NCBI GenBank assembly: GCA_009746045.1
Contig: RPFO01000131.1
Span: forward strand, 1 to 64,000
DNA from: Mesostigma viride
Taxonomy: Eukaryota > Streptophyta > Mesostigmatophyceae > Mesostigmatales > Mesostigmataceae
DNA: 64,000 bases
Direction: 5' to 3'
Shown: piece by piece, positions 1 through 14,100 of the stretch
Numbering within the stretch: position 1 is the first letter of the stretch
How the letters are laid out: each line of letters starts with the position of its first letter
Made by a program: the position numbers and the translations under genes
The notes under the pieces: model-generated
What the model was told of the DNA's origin: nothing
Seen by the model: the letters and a program-made list of their open reading frames with translations, nothing else
Databases searched by the model: none

Positions 1-10
1 TTTATTTTAG

Positions 11-192
11 CCTAAATAGCGCCGAAACTTTTTTCCCACCTACGGCAATAGGTCCGGAGCTGTTTGGCCGGCGGTAACCACTCACCGGTACGCTTTCCAA
101 TCAAATCGAGTGTACCGGCGAGTGGTTACCGCCGGCCAAATAGCTCCGGACCTATTGCCGCAAGTGGCGAAAAGGTTCCGGCACTATTTAGG
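11..192. repeat. Foldback (MITE-like) element, family 1, copy a
   Basis: The two halves are near-perfect reverse complements with arms of about 80 bp around a short AT-richer centre. The outer ends read CCTAAATAGYGCCG, and the inner arm carries GGCAATAGGTCCGGAGC. The terminal sequence TAAATAGTGCCGGAACC is shared with the element at 52850-53036, so both belong to one non-autonomous family. No coding capacity is visible. The short open frame across it is a by-product of the palindrome. Confidence 0.8.
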
Positions 193-1579
193 TTTAACTC
201 AGGAGTCAACCGTGTGCTAGTGTGTGAAAGTCGACACTCATGTCGAGCCGCCCTCATCCTGCAAGGAAATAAAGTAGGCAGGACGATGCAAATCAATTAT
301 CGAACCTTGTATGGTGCCTGACCCCAATCAAGGCAAAACTGGCGATGGTTATGATCCTTGTCTATGCGTCTTCATGATAAAAAGAGTTGAAATATTTTCT
401 CCACATAAGTGACGCGTTATACTCGTAGTCAAACACGGTATCGGACTTTTAGTTTCCCACCTTCCGGGGAAGGTGAAAGTTCACGCCCGAAACAGAAGCG
501 TGTTGACACACAATTGGCGGCTGTAACACACAGAGTGCGCCCAGGCGACGTACTCGCAAAAGTATTCCTCAATGGTCAAGGCGCATGACAAGCTGTTCGC
601 CCGGCCCTGCCGGCCCGCTCACCATGCCAAAATAGACCGGAGTCCCCAACTATTAACCATCAAGGTAGCTGGCTTCACCTTGCTCGCAAGTATGGTCAAG
701 TAGCCAGCGCCAACACGGGTCACGGGTTAAGTCACAAACCCACCCAGCCACGGAGGCGGCCGTGGGAAGCCCCCGTAAAGGATCATGGGCGCCTGGCTGG
801 AGCTCGCTTGGCGTCCACACCCTCTAGGAGCGTCTACCAGAGCCCAAGATAAACGCCCACAACCTGCGGCATTGCTTGTAAGAAGAAGAACGTTCTTTAG
901 CCAAGCACCCCAGGGCGGCAGGAGAATCCACTAACCTCACCCCCCTCTTCCCCATGTCCGGAGGTTCTGGGCAGAGCAATCCACCCCTTTCACAGCGGCC
1001 CACACTTCTTTCTTGTTGATGTGCATGGTCGGGTCGCGCCAGCGACTCGTGATGCCCACGTGCCACCGTTGATTATTGCTCCCTTCGCAGCCTTCGTCAA
1101 AGGCCTAGGTGCTGCCAAGGCCGTCTCACCCGTGGTGAGCAGGGTTGGGAATCCCCGCACCTCGCGGCCCCAGGCCAATTCTGTCACGCCCCCTGGGCCC
1201 ATCTCAGTCTACATCTTGCCCTGCCCATAACTTGCAGCATCGGAGGCGGCGAGGCCACCACCACCGGAGCCAGGGCAGCCGCCCGGTCCGCCTCAGAGCA
1301 CGGGGGCCGATGCCATGGCGCATTCGAGCTCATCCTACACCCCTTGCCACAGGGATAGTGTGTGTTGGCCGTGCCCCTTCAATTTGCTTCAAGCTATGCT
1401 GCGAATTGACAGCCAGGTGCTGCTAAGCATTTGCAGCCACATCCCCCTGCCCACAACGTTCGCCAGCGCCTCAGTGGTAGCGCGCCCCCACTGTAGGAGA
1501 ACACGGGCGTGCTTGACTGGCAAGAGTGCGCTGCTTGGCTTTTGGCTCTAGCACCCATCCCGGCGGTGCACATTTGGGT
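193..1579. other. No gene recognised
   Basis: Mixed sequence without a convincing exon, RNA gene or repeat. The small open frames on both strands overlap each other and have no family resemblance. The 5' exons of gene A (signal peptide, N-terminal cap) are expected somewhere upstream of 2056, but no segment here could be tied to them. Confidence 0.4.
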
Positions 1580-2055
1580 ACTGCTATGGGTTTCTCGGGT
1601 GCTGGTTCATTGGTGCAAAGCCTAGGCACTCAAGCTATAGTCACCATTTGGTCATTCGTTTCCAAAGGTGAGTGGTGCTTAGATCACGTGTATTGTGGCA
1701 GGAGATAGTTGCACGCAACCGCGACAGGCTACCAAACCAGAGTCATTTCACCCGGGCATGATCTAGCCGGTCATCACGCTGCATGTAGCCTAATCTCATG
1801 CGCTGTTCGTGGGCCTAGCTGCTTTTACTGCCACTCAGCTATTATTGTGGGCAATACCTTTTGTCTACGCGGACCTGCGGCATCTTGAGTTATTCCATGT
1901 TTACCCCCCATTCCTTAGGTCTTTGTGAGTCCGGTGGGTGCCGCATACAACACCCGCACTGGCTGGCATTTTTAGAGGCGTGCTTTTCTTTTTGCTCATT
2001 CCCTGGTTGGAACATTCGTCTGTGATGAATGGCTTGCCATTTCTGTCCTTCACAG

Positions 2056-2127
2056 GATTCTTGCCAGCAATCAGCTAAGCGGAACCATTCCACACGAGCT
2101 GGGGTCTTTGTCCCTCCTTGGATCTCT
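2056..2127 (+). CDS. Gene A LRR exon A1
   Basis: A 72-nt exon between CACAG and GTAAGG, entered and left in phase 2. It codes a plant-type LRR with [14 protein letters not shown]. The C-terminal part reads LSLLGSL, where the other A exons have LSSLQ. Confidence 0.75.
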
Positions 2128-5100
2128 GTAAGGCTCTCCTCCATGCGCTTGTTTCGTCTGTGCTCTTGTCTGAACCTGCTGTCCTTTGAGTGTGTAACTT
2201 GCATTTGCCTGCTGGAGCCCAGGAGCCGGCACCGAAGCAGTCTGATTGGTATGCTGCTAATTATATCTTGTTGGTGCACACGTGTGCCGAGCCCGAAACT
2301 GTCTTTTAGTAGACGTGCGACTCCAGGGTAGCCAGACTCTTCATGATAACAATAAGCTGAGCACATTGGGAAGTGGCCCGCATCTGCACATCCTTACCCA
2401 AGGGAACACTTAATGCCCCACAAGGCTAGCCTTTGCCCCAAACTGGCAACACAGGGAGGGTGGGTGGGAACAGCAACGAGACCGCCATGAGGTAAGGGAG
2501 CGAGATTTTATATCCTTTCAAGGCCAACGGTTCGGAGCCAACATCTGTCTGTTAACAATCAGATTCCGGCAACGGTCTCTCAACACATGGAACCGTTAGC
2601 TTCCAGGTATTGCATTTTGCAAAACCATCCCCAACTACACTTACCTCCGGAGTAGGAAAATGTGGACCTCTTAAAGGCCAGCACAAAATCTGCCAGATAC
2701 ATTCACTCAGCACTCTCAAACCAGGCCGTTGTAAAGGTCATTTTCCCGTGATTCTCGACCTCCGTAATACCAACCAGGCTACAAAAGCCTCACTCCGAAC
2801 AAAGTGCCAAGCAATATTCATCTAGCTACAGCGGCTCTCCTTCCATATCACTACAAAGAAACTATGTTCAGAGAACCCTGATTCTTCCAACAGGAGTCTG
2901 GGACACAACGAGTTGAGTGGCAGCATCCCACCTGAGCGGGGATGCTTGCGCAGACTGGTATTCCTGTAAGCCACACTGCACCTGCTCGTGCTGATGAAAT
3001 TTCCTTTCATGCCACTGCTTCGGGCATTTCTGCCCGTTCATGTTGTAACCAGCCCTCTATTCATCTTTAACCGACATGGGCTGGCACGGCAGCGTCCACA
3101 CAGTCTGTTTTGTGTCTGTTGCTAAGTTCTTGTTGTTGCATCTCATGATTTTCGCTGATACGACATTGTGGTAGTTTGCACCAGAGTCTAGAGGCCGGTG
3201 GCTAGTTCCTGCCAGGAACAGTAATTTTTAACCTGGTAGCAGACTCCATTTTTTTCCAGTACGTCTGCGGACGCGGAGTCCTTGTGGCTCAAGAGCCGCG
3301 CGTGCGCCATGCGTTTTGACGTGAAATCAACGGATTTCTTCTCTTTTGTGGTCACACTGCTCGTGTTTGCTTACGCCCTTTTTTTGGTCGCACCGGGAGT
3401 GCAAACAAACGAGTGGTGAGACAAGCTATTAAACGTGTTTTCAGATCATGCCAATCTAAGGCGGTATACATTGTTTTCGTCGGGTTATTCCTAAGGTCCG
3501 CTTGTCGCGTCCGTGGTATTATACATCCGCGCGCTAGAGTAGACCACCGACAGTACGATGCTGTCAGGCGGACCGCCAGGATGCTCACGCAATATCGCAG
3601 GCGGCAGGTGTGGGAAACATCTAAGGAAGACGCTGCGCATTGGAGCAGGCTGGGGGATAATTGTATGCTCTTGGGGGGGGATGCGACAGGGCGGCAAGAA
3701 CGCAGGTACCATGCAGTGCGCTATGTGTCGCAGATGCTATACAATACGGTACTAACGAGTCACTGGCAGGTTGTATGCTCTGTGATAATTGTATGCTCTT
3801 GGGGGGGGATGCGACAGGGCGGCAAGAACGCAGGTACCATGCAGTGCGCTATGTGTCGCAGATGCTATACAATACGGTACTAACAAGTCACTGGCAGGTT
3901 GCGATGCCATCTGCCATCACCTACAGATCAGTGTGTGACAGCAAGGGCAGCCTGCATGGCAGTGCTTGTTATATAATGCGGAGGAGTACACTTGTTTGAT
4001 GGCGCAACTCACCTTTAGGTGTGGTAAGCGTAGGTGATGCAGAGCCGCATAAACGCAGCGGGACTTGATCTACCGCTAGCACTTGGGTGTCACAGGTAAT
4101 GCACGGCATTTGCGCTTGGTCGTTCAGGTGCACGCTGTAGTACTCACGCCGGCTGGTTTACAGGAATAGATAGCATGCCCATGGACGTGGGTGTGCTATC
4201 GACATATACGCAGCGCAATTGCTTGTGCTTGTGCAGGCAATCGTGATGTCATATAAGTTCAGATTGTCGTCCCATATGTGGGGTGTGGGCCACCCCGGCA
4301 TTTCAGTATGTTTCGGGGTACACTCACAGAAGTGAGGTGCCGTAGTCTACGCACCAGTACACCTACAGCGGTGCACTTGGTGACAAATGTCAGCATGAGG
4401 GCAAACCCTGATCGATCCAATACATGGGTCACGTTGGACGCTGGAATAGATATAGCTGGAGCGCGTGGAGCTGAAGCAAGGTTTCCGCAGGGCTCCAACT
4501 CAGCTGTTTCATACACATGGCGCCGTTTGCGGCATCCCTTTTGTGTGGCTCTCCAGGGTTCACTGTATAAAGCACGTGACAGCACTTCAGGATTACCTGC
4601 ACGCCTTTTTCATTCGGATTTTGACGTGTACATTGCAGAGGGGCTATGCAGACACTACAGGATTTGTGACACAAAGATTGGCCGTTATGTGCGCCACTTT
4701 CATATTTTGTCTGAATAGCATAGTTACGTTAGTGCCAGAATAGCTTTCATGGGCTTCTGAAATGATTTTTACGATCTTTTGGCTCCCAAAAAGACCAGCA
4801 ATGAATGGTGCCCTGCCACAATTGCAGCAGTTACAGTGGCCTTAATTAAGGTTTCTCAGTCCGCACGCGGAAGCAAGAAGCCACCAGGGTGGGAGGGAGG
4901 GAAAGAAAAACAACTGCGGATCATTGCCTGCCTAGCTTGCTGAAGGGATGGTCCGCCGACACATCAGCTGACATCATCCTAAAACGGCATGCGTCACACA
5001 CCGGCCTTATAAATCCTGAAACGCCACTAAAATTAGCCCAGTCAGACAACCCCAGGGTAGTACGCAAACCGTACCGGTACTAGTACACGAAGTCCTTCAA

Positions 5101-8100
5101 ACTGACAGCTACCAATCTCGCCCATCGACCCTTCGGGTCGGTCGGAGTCTCATATCTCATAATTACTCTCGACTTATTAACGTCACTCCAGCATTCAGAT
5201 TCGCTAGGCAACCAGCTGACCCACGGGTCCCTAGCATGTTAGCTGTTGCTCAGTTAACAAACAATTTCGGATCTCCACAAGCAAGTTGTATAAAATCTAC
5301 TGTAAATTTTTCGGACCCCTTCACAAAAGCCACCGACCCTTATAAACAACCGGGTCCTCCAACGAAGAATAGTCGAGTTTGGAACCCTTTACAGAATCAG
5401 AGTAGCGCCAACCCATGTCGTAGACAACCTTTCGCATCGCAGGCCAAGGCATAGCGGCCAAATGTTTCCCGCATGCGATAATTAGACTATATTCAGAGAA
5501 AACAGACTAAGATCACTAAGCTCCCAAGAAGACCAGCATTTGATTAATACAATAAGTGGAGCCCTGCCACAATTGCAGCAGTTACAGTGGCCTTAATTAA
5601 GGTTTCTCAGTCCGCACGCCAAAGCAAGAAGGCTCCACCCAATCACCCCCCCCTGGCGCCAACCCCATTGCGCCGATTAATCTCGTGACCACCATGCGCT
5701 AAAGAGCGTATCGCAACATCCATGGCGTATCGCAACATCCATGGCGACTAAGCTTGCGCTTGGCTTTTATAACCCCCACAAGGGCCCGCTGCTTGGGAAA
5801 CAGCACAAGTCGGTGACCACCCTAAAAGCAAGGCCATTCACCAAAAAGGGAAGGGGTTCTACGACACCATAATAGACCGAGCCGCACAGCGGGTGCTGAG
5901 CTGAGAAAGGAACGACAAAGGTCTGGCGCTGCCTCACCTCCCTGAGACACCCTCCCCAACTCAAGTCTCTCGATTGGGAATCATTTTTAGCGTCAGAATG
6001 CAGGCCTCGTGCGGCTCCTACAATCCCCAATCGCCCCTCCTTGGCAGGGGCCACTGGAACAAACGGACCAGGCTGCCGCCACAACAATAATAATTTGTGA
6101 AAACAGGCCATTCCTGACAGGAACTTGGCTCGTGACCTCTAGAGTCCAAGCCACGACACGCGCACCACCGCATGGTGGCAAGTCTATGATGTGACAACTT
6201 AAGAAACTTATAAACAGCTTCGCAGAAGCTGGTCAAACGGCCGAAGTAGCTCCCATGCCAAAATGACCAGCAGCCGGGGAAAATGACATGGGGGTAATTT
6301 TTTAAGTTGTCGCCAACTCTGCTATGCTTGGTCAAACAACTTAGCGGGTTGTGCCTCCATCTGCCTCACTATAAGGCAGGTGCGACCCGCGCTAGAATGT
6401 GCAATTTTGCACAGGCGGCCATTGCTGCCATTGAGAAAGAAAAACAACTGCGGATCATTGCCTGCCTAGCTTGCTGAAGGCATGGTCCGCCGACACATCG
6501 GCTGACATCATCCTAAACCGACATGCGTCACGCTTCGGCCTTATTAATAATGAAAACGCCACTAGAAGTAGCCCAGTCAGACAACCCCAGGGTAGTACGC
6601 AAACCGTACCGGTACTAGTACACGAAGTCCTTAAAACTGACAGCTACCAATCTCGCCCATTGACCCTTCGAGTCGGTCTGAGTCTCATATCTCATAATTA
6701 CTCTCAACTTATTAAAAACACTCCATCATTCAGATTCGCTAGGCAACTAGCCGACCCACGGGTCCCTAGCATGTTAGCTAGTTATGCTCAGTTAACATCC
6801 AACTTCATATCTCCACAAGCAAGTCGTATGAAATCTACTGTTCATTTTTCGGCCACCGATCCTTGTAAACATCCGGGTCCTCCAAAGAAGATTAGTCGAG
6901 TTTGGAACCCTTTACATAATCAGAAAATCGTCAACCCATGTTGTAGACAAACTTCCACATCGCAGGCCAAAGCATAGCGGCCATATGTTTCCCGCATGTG
7001 TTAATTAGACTATATTCAGAGAAAACCAAGTGTAGTCGTTTTCAATTAACAGTGTGCTGAGCAAACACTGAACTTGTGGCGCGGGACTGCGCACACGTGT
7101 GATAGGAATCCGACAGCACATTTCGTGCTTGATTGGTATTAATTGTATATTTGAGAAAGGGACCACGCGTACTGCGTGTAGTCTCTTCACCGCTTCCACG
7201 GTGGAGCCTACCGTTTTCCCTCTCTTTTTTAGGCAAGGCTTTATGGCCATCTATCTTGAGGGCACAAGCTTGGTCGACTCATGCCGTCCTATCTTGCAGG
7301 TAGGTGTGGCTGTATAAACAGAGACTATCACTGAGAAAACGGGTTTTGTTTGATCTTTTGTTTCTGTGGCTCCCATGATGAGCCTAGCTGCTCCTTTTTT
7401 AGCGACTTCCAGGGCAATGCCCAGCACGTCAGGCATATAATGTAATTAAATTGCGTACTGTCATGGGTTTCTCGGGTGCTGGTGCATTGGTGCAAAGCCT
7501 AGGCACTCAAGCTATAGTCACCATGTGGTCATTTGTTTCTAAAGGTGAGTGGTGAGATCATGTGCATTGTGGCAGGAGATAGTTGCACGCAAACCGGACA
7601 CGCTACCAAACCAGATTCATTCAACGCGGGCATGATCTAGCCGGTCGTCAGGCTGCATGTATGCCAAATCTCATGCGCTGTACGTGGGCCTAGCAGCTAT
7701 AAACTGCCGCTCAGCTAGTCCTGTGGGCAATGCTTCTTGTCTATGCAAATGCACGTCATCGTGAGTTATTTCATGTTTACCCCCCATTCGTTAAGTCTTT
7801 GTGAGTCCGGTGGGCTCAGACGTAACACCCGCGCTGCCTGGCATTTGTCCTGTTGCTCATTCCCTGGTGGGCACATTCGTCTGCGATGCTTGGCTTGATA
7901 TTTCTGTCCTTCACAGGCACCTTTTCAACAACCAGCTAAGCGGCACCATTCCACACGAGCTGGGGTCACTGTCCTCCCTGCAATGGCTGTAAGCCTCAAG
8001 TGCTTGTTTTGAGGTCTCGAAGTTGTCCTCCTTGAATCATGCGTAAGCCTCCAGGTGCTTGTTTGCCAATGCTCTCGTCGCTGTCCTTTTTTGTTGCGTA

Positions 8101-11100
8101 ACTTGCCTTTGCCTGCTGGAGCCCAGGAGCCAGCACCAAAGCTGTCTGATTGGTATGTTGCTTACTATTCGGTTTTCTCTGAATATAGTTTACTTAACGC
8201 ATGCGGGAAAGATAGGGCCGCTATGGCTTGGCCTGCATGTGGAAGGCTGTCTGCGACATGGGCTGACTAATTCGATCTGTACAAAGGGTTTTCTGCTCGC
8301 CTGAATTTTCCTTGGATGACCCGGTTGTTTATATGGGTCGGTGGCTATTAATTTAGTGGTCCGAAAAAGTTTATAGTAGGTTTTATACGACTTGCTTGCA
8401 AAGATTCATATTTGGTTGCACCGGCTGAGATTAGCTAGGGACCTGTGGGGTCGGCTGGTTGCTTAATGAATCTAGAGCTGACTGATTTGTTTTTTAGTTA
8501 TTCCTGATTAATTATTGTATAGTGGACTCGGACCGGCCCAAGGGGTCAATGGGCGAGATTTATGTTTGTCAGCCTTGAGAACATTGTACAACTACCTGTG
8601 CGGATAACGCACTAGCCTGGGGGTGCACAGCCACATTCTTTGTAGTGGAGCTTTCAGCACTGTTCAGGCCAGCGCGTGGCGCATGCCGGTGTACATTAAT
8701 TTATGATGATGTCAGCCTGTGTATTGGCGGACCATGCCTTAAGCAAGCTAGGCCGGCAACGATCCGCAGTCGTTTCTTTTCCCTCCCTCCCACCTTGGAG
8801 GCTTCTTGCTTCAGCCTGCGGATTGAGAAACCTTTAGGCCACTGCAACTGGTGCATTTGGGCAGGGCTCCGCTTGTTGTATCAAACAAATGCTGGTCTTC
8901 TTGGGAGCTTCGTGATCTTAAATATTGTTGGTGAACATGTGTGTTGCGCCTGAATCTGTCTTTCTGACCACAGGCGGCTGCAAGGCATGAAGTTCAGCGG
9001 CAGCATCCCACCTGAGCTGGGATCCTTGCGAAGACTGGAAGTACTGTAAGCCACACTGCATGTGCTCGTGCTAATCAATTGGCCGCACATGCCGTTGCTT
9101 CTGGCATTTCTGCCCGGTGCAATTGTAATAGGCCCTCTATTCGTCATCGCCAACACCGATATGAGCTGGCACAACAGCATCCATTCCGTCTGATGTTTTG
9201 GCTGTAGCTCATTTTCTGTTGGTGCATCTCATGATTTACGCTTGATGTGACATTTGTGTAGTTGGCACCGGAATCTGGAGACCCATGCCTGGTTCCTGCC
9301 AGGAACAGGCCGAGCTTTTACCTGGTAGCAGATTCCATTTTTTTTTTCCAGTTTGTCTGCCGACGTGGGGGTCCTTGTGAGCTCAGGAGCCTCGCGGGCG
9401 TTCGGGCTTTGACGGGAAATTGAAGGATTTCTTTTATTTTTTTGGTCACACTGCTCGTGTTTTTGCCGGCGCCCTTTTTTTGGTCTGGATGATCTCCCGA
9501 TCTACTAGTTTGCTTAATATTTGCCCGGGTATCGGAACGAGAAAGGCGAGGGATGCCGCTGGTTGCAAACCAGCATGGGATAGCCAGCTATAACTAGACA
9601 GACCTGCATCCGGCAGAGGCCGGCGGAAAAATAGGCCTGGGAGCTGATATGGGGTGTCCTGGGACTAGAAATAGACTTCGAGCATGGGGGGGGGGGGGGG
9701 GGGGGGCTGAATTTTGCAAAGGGTCTCTGGTTTACCCCCTGAAGGTAGTTCAAACCAAGTAGAACTAGTAGTCCTGAAGCTAGTACAAACTGGTACAATT
9801 AGTTCAAATTGTTGCTTATCGTTGCAAAGATTCACCTTGGGGCCTGGGGGGGTAATCCCAGGGTCGGCAATATCCATAAGAGGGCCCTCTGATGTAGTTC
9901 ACAGAAAATACGGCTAGTAGAAAGTTAGCAGTGCCAGTACAATGTTAGGACTGGCAGGCCATAGTATCTGCAAATGGAAGGAATGCCTTCCAGCGACGAT
10001 GCCCCAGGACTTGAACTTTTGCCACGGGGGTGGCATCTGCTGGGGATGCGTCGAAATGCACAACTTAAAGAGTCGAGTGTCAACAAGCTGGTAAAGATGT
10101 GCTGGTATATAGCTGCCGGCGGCTTGCCCGAACCTTCATTCATTTTCCCACCCACCCGCTCTACCGATAGAAGGGGGGTGATGCGCAGCAGCTTTCGGCT
10201 GCTTTGTTTTCTTTAAATGTGTCTCGTAGTCGGTGTCAGCCCGGCCTTGTCCAACACATACTGTAGTAAATTTTTCTGTTGTTCCTCATTATGCAGTGGG
10301 AGTGGGAGAGCAGGCATAATGCAACACCGGCACATGTCTTTGGTCGGGTTATTGCTAAGGTTGGCTTGTCGCTTCCGTGTCATTATGCGTCCGCGCTAGT
10401 GTTTCTAGTGGTGGGATGCATGCATCAACCGTTGACCCGTCAGATGTTGACGCGTTGAGACTTACCCTCACCTCAGATGTCTGACTCGGATCAAGTCGTC
10501 ATGCGTCAGACAGGTCAATTGATGCGTGCCTACACCACAGGTTGGCCGCGCCGGGCCTGCACATAGCCCTGTACTTAGGTACCTCCTCATACGGAATGCA
10601 ACTGAAAGGCTAGCTAACCAAGTAGGTACTAGAAATCTACAAAGTCAAACTCAGGTCTGCTCACAGATATGCTTTAGAATCTGTGGAATCCCCCGCAGGC
10701 TGTTGTTATGCCCAAGTGCCAGACCTGCCACGCCCTTTGTCTGCTTGGCGATGTTACGTAACGTGGTATTAAACCCAGCAGCCAAGGACAACGAGGCGAT
10801 GGTCGTTGCTATAAAGGCATAATGTATAGGATTGATGAAGCCCTGCAAGGTTACCTGACTTTTTTGAGTATGAGTGCCTTTTTCGTATGTAGCCTGCTTT
10901 TCAATTACTTTTTTGTATTTGTTTTAGATTAGTTCGCAGGAGATTTATATCCTTCCATAGGATGCGTAGGGAATTTTCGGGCAAAGAATATTGTTTGGTC
11001 CACGTTTATGATATAGTCCTCTTTAGTGAACTAAAGAAGGGTCAGCGTCCTGTTGGTTGCGTTTGGGGGGGGTGAAGAGACGGCGTTGAATAATTATGTT

Positions 11101-14100
11101 TGGATCTTTTAAGCCTTTGGGTTATTTCTCTGAGCTATGCTCACTTGATCTGTGACTCACTGCGGAAGGGGGCTGTCTGGCCGCTGTATTGCCTCACTGC
11201 ATGGTAGTGGACATAGGGGAAGGGGCGCCGCGCCAGGTCATGACCAAGGGGTGGGGTCAACATACCTCTTGTGGCGCGGCGCTAGAGTAGGCCTGTGTAC
11301 ATACTGGAGTGGAGTTGGTGTCGCGAGGTCCTTTTTCAGCTTCTATCCATTGACGGCGGTGACGAATACCAGCCATGGCGGCTGGTGTGAAACTCAAGTG
11401 GAGCTCCCGGCCTCCCCGCGGGGGGGGGGGCTGGGATTAAATTGCGATAGTCACGCGCAGTGGGGGCCGGCGAGATGCTCGGTGTTGTCGAGGTGTGGAC
11501 CTCGATATTGGGCCAATGGGCACCGGCTGTTATGGCCAAAGAGAATTTTCTTGCTCCGCCCAAAGAGTACAGCATTAGGGGTGCCAGCCGACCTGCCCCA
11601 GGTGGTGCAAGCCGATTTGTCCGTGTCGGACTGGTGGCCAGCTCGGAGATGCGGGTTAATGCTGTAACGGTTGAAGGCATAAGCCAGAGGGGGGGGGCGG
11701 CGGCTTATTGAGCTCAGCACGAGATTGAGTGGGGATACTGCTCATGCTGCACGGATGGACGTGAGCCAGTGTATGTATTCACGTGGACGTGGGAATCTTT
11801 ATTGCTTCAAATGTGGGTTTCGGCTGGATCCCATGATATGATCGAGATACGATGGCGATGGCGATCCTGGAGCTAGGGGGCCGTGGTATGATCGAGATAC
11901 GATGGCGATGGCGATCCTGGAGCTAGGGGGCCGTGGTATGATCGAGATACGATGGCGATCCTGGAGCTAGGGGGCCATGGTATGATCGAGATACGATGGC
12001 GATGGCGATCCTGGAGCTAGGGGGCCATGGTATGATCGAGATACGATGGCGATGGCGATCCTGGAGCTAGGGGGCCGTGGTATGATCGAGATACGATGGC
12101 GATGGCGATCCTGGAGCTAGGGGGCCATGGTATGATCGAGATACGATGGCGATCCTGGAGCTAGGGGGCCATGGTATGATCGAGATACGATGGCGATCCT
12201 GGAGCTAGGGGGCCATGGTATGATCGAGATACGATGGCGATCCTGGAGCTAGGGGGCCATGGTATGATCGAGATACGATGGCGATCCTGGAGCTAGGGGG
12301 CCATGGTATGATCGAGATACGATGGCGATCCTGGAGCTAGGGGGCCATGGTATGATCGAGATACGATGGCGATCCTGGAGCTAGGGGGCCATGGTATGAT
12401 CGAGATACGATGGCGATCCTGGAGCTAGGGGGGCCATGGTATGATCGAGATACGATGGCGATCCTGGAGCTAGGGGGCCATGGTATGATCGAGATACGAT
12501 GGCGATCCTGGAGCTAGGGGGCCATGGTATGATCGAGATACGATGGCGATCCTGGAGCTAGGGGGGCCATGGTATGATCGAGATCAGCGGCAGTGAGTGA
12601 TGCAACTGCCTTTTGAAGGCTTAATGAAGCTCTCCAGCTTGTTAGCCAGGTTGGAGATGTCAGGGTACTTTGTCCAAGTTGTACCAAGGGACAAGTGTCG
12701 CCCTTAGCATAGTATATCTTTATGTATGTGTGCACACGTTACTGTAGTTATTGTATGGCAATGGCGTCATAGGCCAGCACACACCTGTAATAAAACTGTT
12801 TCTGTGTCAAGGCAGCACTCCCATGGTATCCAACGCAGGGTATGGATAACATAGTTGTGCCAGAATAGTTTTCATGGGCTTCTGAAATGACTTGTGTAGT
12901 TCTTACATTTGATTGTGTGCTGAGCAAACTGTCACAGGAAAAGACAACCTGGATAAGCCCTTACTTATATTTCCAGTCTTTGACACACTGACTGGTTATG
13001 GGAGGAAAGTTTCGGTCTAGAAGCCCTTGCTCATGTTGTGCTCATTCAGGTGCATTTAGTGTCATAATCGACTTGTAAATTAAGCATCAACGTCCACAAG
13101 TAGCGGCCATAATTAGGCCAGCCACCATAGCACATAGGCTTAGAACACAAGGAGCAAAAGGTCACAGCTATATGCTACGATGCACACAAGGCACACGTCA
13201 CAATGCATGCAATAACCGCCGTTAGATGCACGGCGGCGCACTGCTGAGCATCAGATGCATAAGGTACATGCATAACATGCAAGCACAAGCTAAAGGACCA
13301 AGGTTGCACGCCAACGCCACTATACTCTACCACCTAAGTTTGATTTCTTTCATGCATGCACAAGCGAAAGGAACAAGGTTGCACGCCAACGCCACTATAC
13401 TCTACCACCTAAGTTTGATTTCTTTCATGCATGCACAAGCTAAAGGACCAAGGTTGCACGCCAACGCCACTATACTCTACCACCTAAGTCTGATTTCCTG
13501 CTAGTGGTGGGCCCCAAGTTGAGCTGCTCCGCTCAACTTATGTGTAAACATCACTAGTAGATTCGGCACAGGGAGGCGCCAGGGCTACACGACCCACTGC
13601 CCATGCATGGTAGAATGTCAAAGTACTCGAGCGGTGCGTCGCAGCCTGAGGGAATACATAAAGAGATTGGCAAGACCTACGGACAACACAAAAGTCCTCA
13701 GTTTCTTCCGTAGTGAAAGTCAGCAGCCCGAAATAAAACAGGAAACTGGTGTAGCTCACACCGGACAAACAAGTCTCGGCGCGCAGAACAAATAATTCAC
13801 ACCAATGTTCCATCAACAGCACCAGCCACCAAGGGTAACACTACTCCGAAAACAGCCCTAAGCCTACGCAATGTTGCCTTGGCCAGAAATTAGTACAGGG
13901 CAGGTGGGCTCAATGACTATGATGTGGCCCTAATTTAACCTGCGTTTACAACCGAATAAACTATTCGGCCATATCTGTAAATCATGTTAGCGTGAGAGCA
14001 TATCTCAGACACAAACACTGAACTTGTGGCGCGGGACTGCGCACACCTGTGATAGGAATCCGACAGCACATTTAGTGCTTGATTGGTATTGATTGTATAT

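Noticed and set aside
1526-1708. Conserved leader block before exon A ([17 protein letters not shown]) as an exon
   Set aside because: The block recurs in all six units, but its frame is broken in several (for example near 18905 and 25580) and it has no in-phase acceptor and donor pair.
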